Positions 11,701 to 23,598 of a DNA stretch of 64,000 nucleotides are shown here, piece after piece. The first letter of the stretch is position 1, and each line of letters opens with the position of its first letter. Source of the DNA: Branchiostoma lanceolatum (Eukaryota; Chordata; Leptocardii; Amphioxiformes; Branchiostomatidae); the NCBI RefSeq assembly GCF_035083965.1, contig NC_089726.1, positions 15,257,501-15,321,500 on the forward strand, read 5' to 3'. Made by a program: the position numbers and the translations under genes. The notes beneath the pieces are model-generated. The model saw only the letters and a program-made list of their open reading frames with translations. It was not told the DNA's origin and made no database searches.

Positions 11701-14700
11701 TGAAAAGGTGTGTTTTTCCTTACACAGTTCAGTTTGTTCGACCTATTTTTAAGTGACATGACTGATGTCCACCTTAAAGGTTTCCATATGGGGTTGCCAC
11801 ACATGCCTTTTAAGTTTAATCTTTAAATATTGATATCTTCAAATAGTGCATTTTCCATGGAACTCCTAATCCTACTTAAAACAGTTGGAGTGACACTTTT
11901 CCCTGGTTCCACACAGGAGACCATGTTTTGACAGGAATCCATGCTGCTACATTGTATAGCAGTTGCCATTCATTAATCAATCTGTGTGTTACAAATCTCC
12001 GTCAACATCATAAGTCATACCTGTGTCATATATTGATTGTTTGATAGATATTACAGAGTTCTTCAAATCAAATTCAGTGCATTTCGAATCCAGCATTCAC
12101 ATAGTTTCAGAAATGGGCTACCAATATGTTCCGAAAATGTTGATTTTACTGTAATGCAGTGCCAAGTTGAAATTTCGCGTGATATTTTAAAACTATGGGA
12201 AATGCATGACATTGTATTGAGAAGCCATGTGTATGCATCATAATTCATACATGTATGTGATAATACTAGTATTACTAGCCCTACCTAATTTTCAAGAGAC
12301 ACATTTTTGACAGCGTAATGTTGCAACCATACCCTTTGAATTATGCTATCTACCCATTATGCCATTTCCCATTGTTGTTTGTAAGTTTTGAGTATTGAGT
12401 AATCGTGTAGAAAACCACACAAACCAGTTCTTGGGACATGACCTATTTATACTGCAGGAGCCTGGCCTTTTCTTGCAGGGTCGTTGACCTTTGCTTGATC
12501 ACATATGATCTATGTTGATAGATAAGAAATGCATGTCTTGAATAGATCATTGAGAAAATCTGAGGTATATTTAGCTGATTTAGATGGGGTAGAAATGGAG
12601 ACATGACATTTTATTTGTGTACACGCAATTACACAATGTGGTTACTGAGAATGCCTCGAGCCAGAGGGTAGAGAATGCCTGTGGTTCAGGAGAGGGCTTT
12701 TGTTTCCACCATTTACCAAGTCATAGGTCTCCAATTACAACGGATGGCCTGGCCTCTTAATTTGTATAATTGGACCTGTGACTCCTGTCTATTCCATGTG
12801 CTGGCTAGTAATGGACAGTTATTGGAGGACGTTAGCCTTATTTTGAACTTCAAGGTCGTTGTTTTGCATTTGTTGACCTTGACAGACTTGAAACAAGAGA
12901 ACCAAGTAAACAGATTTTTAAAAATGTTGTAATGATTAGGCACAGCGTGACATCATTGCGTGTTTCATGGGTAGATAAGTATCCAATTATCTAATGAATT
13001 ATGTTATGTCTCTTGTGAGAAGATCGTCATAGAAAAAGGATCCCCCAGACAATAGTGTTACATGTCTTTCTTTTCACAATCCAGAACGTGTTGGTTGTCA
13101 GTACAGTCCATGGAGGCGCAAGGTAAATTATGTTTCTCATGTACTCTATAGGTCTTGATAAGTTGCTTCATCTGTGCTATATTTAATTCATTTAGGGAGA
13201 GAAAGATGGAAATATGTAGCTTTATGATACTATTTGGTTCACAGTCTGCTTTGTGGGCTTTTTTCTCTATTGTAAAATGGCTCTAAGCTTGCACCAAATT
13301 GCTGTTTCAAAGGTTTCTCTCTGCTGACATATACATGTAGTACATGATTATAATTTGGAATCATTTTGTATTTAAGAGTGATTGATTGACAAGTTCTTCT
13401 TACTTCCCAACAGCAGACGTCTGTCAGCTGGCGGGGACAAACTGGTGAATGGCATCGCATCTCAAGATGGCGCAGCCGACGGCCTGTAAGAATTTAAAGT
13501 CAAAGACTGTGTGACTTAAAGTGACAATATCTGTTGGATGTGCTTTGTATACTATATGAAGATTGTTGCAAATGAATGTCTTTTATTAGGTCTTAAGTAA
13601 ACATGATAAACCCTTCCACACTAGCACAGGTTTTGATCAAATTAAAGTAGATTTTCTGTCAAACATACTGAGTAAGAATAGGGAATATGCCAACAAATAA
13701 GTAATTATGAGTACATAAACAACAAACTATGTTTGTGAAGGCTAGACATCCGGGTAAACAACATATAAAGAGAATTCAGACTCTACGACTGCATAAGAAT
13801 TCGGAGATTTATTTCTGGACGTTTCGAGTGACATCCATCACTCTTCTTCAGCATCACTAAATGAACTACCAGAACTAACCAGTACAACTTACTGTTGATG
13901 TTGTGTTTTCCAGATCTGTTGCCATGCCGCCGCCACCGTGCCCTGCCCCTCATCTCACTCCAATCGCTGCAGGTGCCTCCCCCCTTCCTCCCTTCCCTCC
14001 CCCTGACCACGATCACTTAGAAACGCCAAGTCTCGGGGCCTCTCCTTCCGTCTGTAACGACATCTCTGACACAAGTCCATCAAGTCCCGCTGCAGACCAC
14101 ACAGGGACGAACGGGGGAGAGTCACACCGCCAATCAGGGGAAACAACTGTAGATAAGGGGGACGACAGTTTACGAAACAGCACTTATACAGAACAGTTAG
14201 AAGACAGAAGTAGGATAGCGGACGATATCGGCGGGGAGGACAGTGCACCGTCAGATAGTTCCACTTCAGAAGATTCCTCGGAGAGCTCCCTGTCCGACGA
14301 CACACCTACCTCAGCACCGGATGGCAATCCAACGGAAACGGGAAGCTCCGCAGAGACATCGTTCTCCACAGAACCATGTCAGTCCACAGAACCAGCATCC
14401 AGCTCTGCGGAGACGATGTTTCCCGCAGAAACTACAGAGGCGGCGCCGTCTGCGGAGGCGGCAGAACCCAGGGACACCACAGATTCATCCGCGGCCTCGT
14501 CAGACGTGACCACTACCCCTGAGGACAAGGGGAGTGAGACAGAACCGTACACAAGGCCAACTAGAGCGTGCACAAGGTCAGCTGATGTTCTAGAAGAGGA
14601 GCAAGATGATTCAGGTAAGTTGGCCGTAGGGCTTTATTTGGTGTCCCATTTGAAAAAGTACATTTCTGTAGTTCGTTTTCATTTTGGAGATTTTGAGCTT

Positions 14701-14967
14701 CTGGAACTGTGGAAAGTTCTCATTTGTATATATTTGTCGCATAACCATTCTCAATTATTTGACAATGCAGGATCCCCTCGTAAAATCAGAAGGATAGAAG
14801 AACCACAACCAAGCGACCAATCAGAGCAGACCACTGCATCACATGACCAAGCTGCCCCCAACCAACCAGAGCCCAGTAGTGAACAGGAAACCCCTGCCAG
14901 CCAATCAGAGGAGAGTTCAGAAGAGCAGAAGGCAGAGGATGTGGAGGAGCCAATGGAGCAGGACTGA
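8749..14967 (+). CDS. PPP4R2: Serine/threonine-protein phosphatase 4 regulatory subunit 2 (8 exons)
   Basis: Exons 8749-8785, 9352-9427, 11116-11286, 11614-11707, 13085-13122, 13414-13485, 13914-14614 and 14771-14967 join in phase to 461 residues. The first 140 residues match the PPP4R2 family at [38 protein letters not shown] and [11 protein letters not shown]. The last residues are EPMEQD, identical to the vertebrate C-terminus as I know it. PPP4R2 binds the PP4 catalytic subunit and, with PPP4R3, directs it to targets in DNA repair and RNA-processing complexes. Residues about 163-396, encoded mainly by exon 7, are acidic, Ser/Thr/Glu-rich and likely disordered, followed by a basic PRKIRR. 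Exon 6 has a tandem CAGCAG acceptor (13411-13416) that would add or drop one Ser. The last intron (156 nt) is open in frame. Confidence 0.93.
10301..10545. mobile_element. Possible MITE in PPP4R2 intron 2
   Basis: The left edge (CTGTAAATTCTTG near 10301) and the reverse complement of the right edge (ending TGAATTACAGTA) resemble each other over about 20 bp. The body repeats ACCGTGAA-type words several times. Identity of the ends is only moderate and a second copy was not seen. Confidence 0.35.
13821..13851 (-). ncRNA. Hammerhead-ribozyme-like core in PPP4R2 intron 6
   Basis: Read on the minus strand, CTGAAGA (13851-13845) is followed by GAGTG, a loop, and CACTC, which can pair as a 5-bp stem II, then GAAAC (13825-13821). 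This is the order of the conserved hammerhead core: CUGANGA, stem II, GAAA. Minimal hammerheads are known at the ends of Penelope-like elements and in retrozymes, so this is probably a remnant of one. Stem III and the cleavage triplet are not convincingly defined, so activity is uncertain. Confidence 0.5.
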
Positions 14968-17965
14968 GGTTGCCATGACGATGTGGAAAGCTCTTGAGGT
15001 CACCCTAGGTAGTTTGTGGAGTAGACTCTGTGTTGATTGGTTGGTCTGAAGATAATGTCATTAAAGGGACTATCTAATGGATGTAGAGTACCAGCTGGCC
15101 ATAATGTTGTCATGGCAAAGGTATCAAACTACTTGTCAGAAATATGATAGCTGTAGATTTCGTATTTGAAGGGGACTTGGGTTACAGCTGTAAGTAGTGT
15201 GGCTATGGCAACTTCACTTCCAGCCTTATAATAATACAACTGTATTGGAGAAACCTTGTGAAAAAAGTCAAGTGTATATATAGACAAGTTGTGTTGTAAC
15301 GTAAGTGGTCTGCTGTTTCAAATTAAGTAGACCCCTGTGCGTATCTATCTAAGAAATGTTGTCACTTGTGGTACAATACTTACACATTGCCCCTTTTACC
15401 GTTGTTGGTTTTCAGAAATTATGTGCATTGAAACTAGAGCTATGCAGCAACTGTCATTTATTCAATTAAGCAGTGTTAAACTGTGCTGTAGTACCACAGT
15501 TAGCATAGGTACGGATTGCCCATAGGGCTTGATACATTACAAAAAGACGATGTGGCCATAAAAAAAAAACAATGTTTGTCATGTTTAAATGCTGTTCATT
15601 GTTCCCAAAGGGCTGTGCAAATGTTTGCTTAGCATGAAGGCCATTGCAATCCCTGTCAAATCCAATGCCTCTAAGACTTCCAAAATTCACAAGAAAAACA
15701 TCAGTATGTGCAAACCTATTGTGAGAGGAGATTTCTAATGAATCACAGCTTCTGAATGCCGTGGTTGTCCCAAAGGCCAGCGTATAAAAATCTTCCTTTC
15801 ACATTGACCTATTGTGTTTTCGTGAGTCTAGATCTGAAGACTGACATGTTCATGGATTTTCGCTGAAAATGATCTGAGGTTCCCTTGTCCAACCATCATT
15901 ACTGTCCTGCCATGTTGCTGGAATGGCTTAGACCACACTATTTTGGCAGTGCCTCTGGGGTGGACCCATTCTGATGTTTTTGTCCCTTTCTTTTTAACAA
16001 GTGATATTGTAAAGATTGCTGATGCAGACAAAAGAAGGGCTGCCATTAGAAGAAGGTATTAACACGATAGCCACATTTGACCTCTCTTGGTTTCGTTGAT
16101 CCAAAACCAAAGACTGTTATTAAAATGATATCCTCTGAATAATGTATGATTGGAAAGTACTAGTCATAAGTGTGTGCATATATGTTGACTTCGTGGATGC
16201 TCGAGTGACCAGAGTCATGCTTATTGCTTCAGACAGAGGTGTGCAAAGTCATCGGGTATTTGTACATGTATGTACGGTGTAATATATTCCCTTGATGTGG
16301 GATGCATGTCAATGACCCTGCCAACTGTCGAACTGTAAATCGTAAAACTTTTGGGGTGGTTTTATTTTGGCAGTCTTTTATGGCACCACGAATATACTTT
16401 TCCAATGTAGTACTAGTGTACTACGGAATTGTTCCAAACGTGGATTTAAATCTCCAAAACCTACTTGTCCCTCCTTCACAAATAAAACCACTACAAAAGT
16501 AAATGAATATACAGTATGTTACAGCATAAAAGTCAGTTCATGTTCTGAAAGTGTATGATTCTCTTAATGGATGTTCAACATGCAATGTTCCAAAAACAAT
16601 CATTTCATACAGAATCAACGCATAGGGTTGTAAGTTTAAAAACGTTATACATAACCTGAATATTTCATTACTTAGGTACAAAGATTGTTTAGTCGGAGTG
16701 TATACGTAGTGGGAGGGAGGACAGGTTATTTACATGCACTTTTCCCCCGTATATGTCCACTGGGTTTTGGTTATCTTTTTGTAGGGATGAGGTTGTGTCC
16801 ACAGTATTTTACAACTGCCCAGAGATTTTCTCTCATCCTCTTTTTGTAGTGGTGATGATATTTGATACATAAACTGTTCTGTCCACTTCCTGGAGATAGA
16901 AATGAGTTATAAATGGACAAATAACTAAGTCTCGTAAACTTTGAGAAAAGTCGCCACATCTGCCCCCCTCCCCACCCTAACAAGAAACTAACACACTTGT
17001 CTTCATGGGCTAAGTAGCACAGTGTACTCTTGTCATCAACAAAGAAAGATTTATTCAAACATAAACAAGCTTCCCCATACTTATGTCTACAACACAGTGT
17101 TGGGATGAGAGTGTAGAACTAGTGTTTCAATGAAAATGTGTCATCTGTACTTGTAAATACTGTTTCATCCAATCCTTATGTGGAGTCATCCCATAGTGCA
17201 AACAATGTATTTTATTAATTAGTGTTGCATTCCATTGTATTGTAACAACACGAATTCTGAATTAGGAAATTATTATTTGGACATACTGAATGATTAGATA
17301 AGTACATCCATTGTTAGAGGTTTTGTTGTTTTTGCTTATCTTTACGTCCTAGGCTTACCATGATATTTGTGTAACATAGTCATCCACTTTTGATGTCAAT
17401 TTTATGCTTCCGTTGTTATTCCAGAAGAGACTAAACAACTTGTCGAGCTGATAGGTTAGACTATTTTAGCTTTTGTTTTTAGGAAACACAGAGGTTGCCA
17501 TGTTTATTGCAATGCCCAGTAACGTTACATATACATTCAGGACACAGTCTTTCTTAGACTTAAGTTTTCAAGTTGTATTATCTGAGACATCTTGCTTAAG
17601 ATGTTTCTTCACAATGTTGCAGGTGATTTCCCTTCTTAAATTGGCAGTTTCACGCTTGTGCATCTTATAATTTCAATACATGTATAAGTATTGCATGCTA
17701 TGGCTAGTATCACTGGGCTGTACATCAGCGCCTCCTGGCATATTATTCTGGTACTGCACTTGTTAATATGCATGGTGTATAATTAAGAGCAAGTGAATAT
17801 TGCACTCATGCTTTTGTTTTGGATCACAAATCCCGCCATGACCCATGAAAGTTGTACTGCCCTCGAGCAGCTGGATTTACCATTTTGTGACTGTGAAAGA
17901 TCAAAATTATTTTATGTTCAGTCCTTGTAGTGGAGAGTTGTCAAATAAAGGATTTGTTTTTAAAT
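14968..17965 (+). other. Probable 3' UTR of PPP4R2
   Basis: No other gene is visible in these 3 kb. AATAAA at 17944-17949 is a good polyadenylation signal and is followed by a run of GT dinucleotides (near 17980). No poly(A) signal in good context was noted earlier, although AATAAA-like words such as the one near 16482 exist and could give a shorter form. Confidence 0.45.
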
Positions 17966-18147
17966 GATAATAACATTGTTGTGTGTGTGTTTTGCAACAT
18001 TCAACAGTTCCTTGAAAACATTTGTGATGTAATGAGGACCATCTTGAAAGTTTTAGTGTCAAAGCGTAAATATGGAAAGTATTACTTTAGGTGAAACTAG
18101 TTTGCTGTCCATGTCTTTAGCATTGCATAACAAAATTAGATATCATA

Positions 18148-19648
18148 ATTATCTTCGCCGAGGAACTCGGAGAAGATTATGTTTTAGGTTGAGCCGGCTG
18201 TTGGGTGGGTCTGTATGTATGTCAGGAGCATAACTCAAGAAACCTTCGATGAATCTTTATGATTTTTGGTAGGTGTGTAGTGGTTGTGCAAAGGAAAGTC
18301 AAGTTTGAAAATGGTTTACCTGGCGTTTTTCATCAGTACTGCAGCGGACTTTGCATTTTTGTGTATTTGTATGTAGCCAAAAAAAGTGACGGAAACGTTG
18401 ATGGATCTTCATGATTGTTTGTAGGTGTGTAGATGTTATGAAAACGGAGGTCAAGTTCAAAAATGGTTGCCCTGGCATTTTCCGTTGGTACTGCAGCGGG
18501 TTTTTTGTATGTGTATTTGTATGTGGACAACATAACTCGAGAAGCTGTTGAGGGTTCTGCATGATATTTAGTGGATGGGTAGGGTTCACGGAAAGGAAGG
18601 TCAATGGGCCTTCTAGCGGGTACCTAAGGTACTGCAGTGGAGCTCCAAAATTTGAGGGCATATTTTCTGAAAGTGCTATGGTCATGATTTTTGTGTGGTA
18701 GATAGTTCATACCATAGGATGTAACTTGTGTAAGTTTGGGCCCTCTAGCGGCTAGTTTGGAACTGCAGTGGGTGTTTTTGTTCTGACCTTCAGACATGAA
18801 GAACTTGAGAAGGGGTCGACAGATCGTCGTGATATTTGGTATGTAGATAGCTCAGATGGTACTTTAGAGAAGCAAATACTAATTATGCAAATCAGGAGCT
18901 AATTGGCATAATTAGTAAGGAAAGTTTGTAATCCCGCTGCATTTCATAATAATGAGACTCTCAAACATGTGTGTGGCAGTATCCCCTGACACAGATCAAA
19001 TAAACAATGTCCTGCCAAAAGTTTGTTATATAAATAACAGATGGGGCACTACTCTAGTGACTACTCTCCAAGCAGAGGTGTGGGTCCGGCTGGTTTTTAA
19101 CGTGTTCAATTTAGGAATTTTTGTCCAACACACGGTTGGCGATATAACAAAAAGGGGACAGAATAGAAAGCCTGACAAAAACACGTAAAAAAACAGCCGG
19201 GCCCACCCCTCTGCTCGGTCAATACACTGCACCAAAACTGCACCACAAGCAATGCTAGGCACGGAAAAGTCACATGTACTATGTCTTTCAAAATGTGCAT
19301 GATATGAAATAAAGATTTATTCTATTCATATATATTGACTGTACCATTTCATCATCACTTTCAACTTAAAGCATTGCAATATCAAACCTTTGTGGCCCAT
19401 ATAATATCAACATACTTTTTCATGATCTGTTACAATATATATCAGCTCACTAGATACATATACTAGTCCTGTACCACTAAATGCTTTTTAGCCTTATCTA
19501 GGCTGGACTCATTTCTCCATCCCCCCCCCCCCACCCCTTATAACTTCCAAACGGTATGGTGTGTGATCATATTTGCAGGGGGTGATAAGCATGTAAATAA
19601 TAATCACTCTCCATAATAAGCCCTGATTATTTGGCGAATTAAGATAAT
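18148..19648. mobile_element. Hairpin-ended inverted-repeat element, copy 1
   Basis: The left end ATTATCTTCGCC (18148-18159) has its inverted match at the right end (GGCGAA, a 3-base insert, then AGATAAT, 19633-19648). The left terminus folds on itself (CTTCGCCGAGGAACTCGGAGAAG). The body contains short near-repeats about CTGCAG next to GGGCCTTCTAGCGG. It aligns with a second copy starting at 25062, including the right-hand 330 bases. A smaller inverted-repeat element (19068-19218) lies inside. No protein-coding frame was found. It looks like a non-autonomous DNA transposon. Confidence 0.65.
19068..19218. mobile_element. Nested MITE, copy 1
   Basis: The left end CCAAGCAGAGGTGTGGGTCC and the right end (reverse complement CCGAGCAGAGGGGTGGGCCC) are inverted repeats of about 35 bp with several mismatches. 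The same element with the same flanking host sequence occurs at 25707-25874, so it was inserted before the larger host element was copied. Confidence 0.6.
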
Positions 19649-19659
19649 GTGTTCGTGGA

Positions 19660-20240
19660 ACTCTAGTTCCAGCTGTGTATGTGGGTGGACACCTATCACC
19701 AGGAGTGACCCATTTGGCTACAGGGGTGGTTAGCCGTTACTGTGGTCCTAGAGTGCACTTTTGTTTGAGAGAATATCCATTCAAACTTTAAACTTCCTTT
19801 AATTTCGGTTTTAATTCGAATATACTAAACAATAAATGAAGACATAAACATGGATTCTTTCTTAATAATGCGAGTAGTGTATCTTAAAAAATTGCTTATT
19901 TGGTGACTGACGTCATTACGATTTATTTTCGAAATGGCTGATAAGGAGTTACAAGCAGATTTACATTACTCATGTCTACCTCATAACAATCAAAGACAGG
20001 TTTAGAAAACACAGACTCGTAGTCGTAGTAACAATATCGTTGGGGCGGGTAGCTGTCAGAGAGGCCTGACAGTCAAGAAACGTTACGATATTTCACCCAA
20101 ACATCTGCTTCTACATTAACATAAGCATTATATTGTCACAAAGAGTGTTAACAATAATGCAAGATTATATCATCATGCTTTATCACTCCTGTATTTCAGT
20201 ATGTACTTCAGTATGTTAGTAGATGGTGCCGACATTGATT
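19660..20240. other. Intergenic stretch before the UGT 3' end
   Basis: No coding exon recognised on either strand. The DNA is AT-rich and unremarkable. Confidence 0.4.
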
Positions 20241-20245
20241 GGTAC

Positions 20246-20251
20246 TTTATT
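20246..20251 (-). promoter_or_regulatory. Probable polyadenylation signal of the UGT gene
   Basis: TTTATT on the plus strand reads AATAAA on the minus strand, 125 bp after the UGT stop codon. This is the first canonical signal downstream of that gene. Confidence 0.5.
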
Positions 20252-20375
20252 TCCTCCAATTAAATGTATTTTCATATATATAATCAGTTTAGATTAAAGG
20301 CATCCTTGAAAGGGGACTGTGCTTTTTCTTTTGATTGATATTTGCAAAGAATCTTCTGCTTCAAAAACCTACCAG

Positions 20376-23300
20376 TCAGTTGGTTTTCTTTTTGGTGTTG
20401 GTGTTTCCCTTCTTGCACATGCCATATGCAAACGAACAACACTTCCAACAAGACAATAATATAGCAGATATAACTGCAACAAGCAGGGCAATAACGTCTA
20501 ACAAGTAGTACTGGTAGAACGGAAGTTCGATCGCCCTCGACCTGAGATGGGGGAGGCCGCCATGTTTGATGACGTGTTCTATCCACCATACTGCCCGCTC
20601 CATGGGCGACTGTGGTTGGTCACGAAGATGCGTGGAGACTTGGTCCGCTTTCTCCTTGTACCTGAAACAAAGTTCAGCACAGCCCATTACGTTACACACC
20701 ACAGCTGGTTATAAAGAACTAAAGTTACTTCAGAAGGATAATGTTTCACGCATACATAAAGGCGCAAAGACGCAAGAAGTGAGTAAGCTATTGCCGAAAG
20801 TCACTCCACCTCACACCTACCTAGGATCCGAAATAACAGACGTGATAGCCTGGTAAACCTCCTCTGACGTCACACTGTGAATGTCCAGTGACACCGCCAT
20901 CCCACGGGCCACCATCCGGGCGATGTTGTCATGAGCATCGGTCACCAGCGGCATGCCGACCAGGGGCACCCCATGGTACATGGCCTCTGCTACTCCGTTG
21001 TAACCACAATGTGAGACAAACGCCTTTGTCTTTGGATGAGCTGTTGTGCAAGACTAACGGTTAGTGACAGGATGAACAGATACAGTAGTTGATATATCTG
21101 ACTGTATAGACTATGGTTAACTATCACCGAACCATACAAGCACTGAGGTTTCTTTAATACATTCTTTATAACCATTGAAGGGCTTGCAGGCAACGTGAAA
21201 AACCTACCCCACTAAATTGTACATGTCGCTAGCCAAGAAGACATCCTGCCGTAGAATCTGAAAGCTTCAAGAATTCCACATCATTTTTCACAGCGCATTG
21301 ACTGTATTTACCTAGTAAGTCGTTTTGAGGCACCCACTCCATGGTCTTGGTGTTGGACCCCAGACTTGGAGGTGGCGTCCCAGCGTAGCGCCACACGACC
21401 TTCTGCGGCAGACGGGCAAAAGCAGCGGCCAGCATGTCAGCTGTCACTGCGGGCATAGCCGCTACCATGGAGCCGAACGTTACAAGTACAACACCGTTAT
21501 CTCCAGAACTCTGCACAAACTTCTCCATCTCCTATATGGTTACGAAAAGGAAAGTATACCAGTTAGTCTAATCAGAAAAGGGATGTTAATACATTACCTA
21601 TGTCTGAACCTTTGTCGCCATATAAAACAAGTTTTTAATCTATACCATTATTCATACATTTATACCAAAGAATGTATTTTGCATCATTTGATTATATCCT
21701 GTAACGCTACTCATTTTTTCTTCTACGCACTGACCTCACTTAGCGCCTTGACGTCCTCAGCCACGTGCCCTGCTATGCTGACCATATTTGGCATCATGGG
21801 TTTTGGGAAGTCGAACATGAGATCTGATTGGTAGAGCCACACGTCGGTTCTTGCAAGGGCAGCAGATATGGTAAAATCGTCCCCAATGGTTCTGTTGGTG
21901 GTAAAAATGTTCCTGAGTACTGTTTTATTTTTTGCACATTTCTGTCCAGATAGGAGAAACAGGCTTCTCCCGTTATACTATATTATTACGCATCAAAGGT
22001 ATAATTCTGACGAACACTGGTTCCAAAGTACAAATGGAATTTACCCAAATACAGTATTACTAATGGCGCTGCACTCACACCCTGAAAAATACTTTTTTGT
22101 GTGAAACTGAAGAACATTTGTCAAATGAACATGTAGAGTATCAAAGCTGATACAGAAACGTCAATGTGAGGACAACTCACAGAAGAAGTTGCTGCCCATT
22201 AAACGTGTCATGCGCGCAAATATCAATATAACAAATGCACAAACCTTTTCGCAAGATCGTCGTAACTCTTATCGACGATCAGCTGTCCAATAGTAGAAAA
22301 TGCGAAGTAAACCAACACGTTCTTAACTCTCTGTAGAAATGTCATGCGATCAGACAACCCTGATGACGCTGTTGGCACGTAAGCAAGAGGATTGGGCACA
22401 CCAGTGGCACGAACGTCTGAAAAATACGAACAAATGAGCCATGCACTAGTCAATATGACAGTTTTGAAATGGCTTAGAAAATCTACAGCAGGAACAAATG
22501 GGGAAGACCAGCAACCCTAGCTCATTGCCAAGGAGCGCAGACTAAATACGTCAGGATCTTTCAAATGATAGATGAAAGAAATCCGAAACTATCGCTCGAA
22601 TGGCAAATAAAAGGTGGTGTAGATAGAGAGTAGGTTCGACGGCAATGTGGAAAGAAACGGCGACCAATGACTCGTCTTAGATAGAAGAATAAAAACCAGG
22701 GCAAACGGCAGGTTAGTAAACCTTTTATCTGCTCACAGCTCGTGCAGGAATAGGAGGACCTAATGCTAATTGTATAAGAAGAGCAACATGATGATGAATA
22801 TCGGTGACCTGCCCTACATGTACAAATATGCACACACCTTGTCCCGTAGGCATAGACCTCATTGTGCAGACTAGCGGCAGGTCCAAGTACTGCGCCACGA
22901 GGGGCCCGCAAGACAAACCAGCATACGTCAGGACTACGTCATAGTGGCTGTTGTTCAGTTTCGTCAGAAGTTGCTTGTCACTCAAAATCTCTTCGTTAAG
23001 GTCCAGCAAGGCAGAACGGAAGATATTGAGAAGTTTCAGGAGGCCTAATGTTCCAGTTGAATTCGAAGAAAATGCCTGTTGTACAAATACATCAGAATGC
23101 ATGCTGTCACAAGATGGCTGTTACTATACTGCATGCCTTGTCGAATGAAGCTTGGAGGTTTGGAACAAGATTGACGATTGGATATCATTTGATTTACATC
23201 TTTATGTTTGTTCAGGATTGGCTACAATTTCTTGGAAGAATGCATTTGATGTTGACTCGTTTGAACATTTTGTTAAGTTATGGACTCTGAGCTCTAAATG

Positions 23301-23598
23301 CAGCACTTACCATTTGCTCAGGCACAGTCTTTACGAATTCCTTAAACGGTGGTGGTTTTTCGGGATCTCCAAATGTTTCGTACTGCAAGGTCGGCCATTT
23401 CCGCATCAGGTCGCTCTTCTGACTAGCAGGAACCACCACAGTGACGACATGTCCTCGGGAGGCCAAGACTTCGGCAATCTTCGCCACGTCCATCCAGGCG
23501 CTGGTGTACGTCACTGTCGCAACGAGGATGTCGGCAGCTTGGACAAGTTGAGACAAGATGGCGGCAACCGCCAGGAACAAGTGCAAACCAGTCGGCAT
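20376..23598 (-). CDS. UDP-glucuronosyltransferase-like protein with altered active site (7 exons)
   Basis: Minus-strand exons 23598-23311, 23117-22838, 22416-22245, 21891-21735, 21531-21312, 21040-20821 and 20661-20376 join in phase to 540 residues, the usual UGT length. There is a signal peptide (residues 1-21, ending VQA), a UGT signature near residues 375-420 (WVPQNDLLAHPKTKAF, SHCGYNG), a C-terminal transmembrane helix (LLDVIALLVAVISAILL) and a Lys-rich cytosolic tail, as in ER-bound enzymes that pass glucuronic acid from UDP-glucuronate to lipophilic substrates. Three usual active-site residues differ: the catalytic His position is Ala34 (SAWMD where SHWMN is common), its Asp partner is Tyr161 (VLTYA for VLTDP) and the DQ sugar-binding pair reads DA (TDAHDN). 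The exon-2 acceptor GTAACAG has a weak pyrimidine tract; it was chosen because it keeps frame and gives the family-like CDS residues. Confidence 0.88.

Noticed and set aside
13903-14967. One continuous 354-codon exon
   Set aside because: It reads through a good GT-AG intron (14615-14770) whose hydrophobic translation does not fit the acidic flanks; treated as two PPP4R2 exons.
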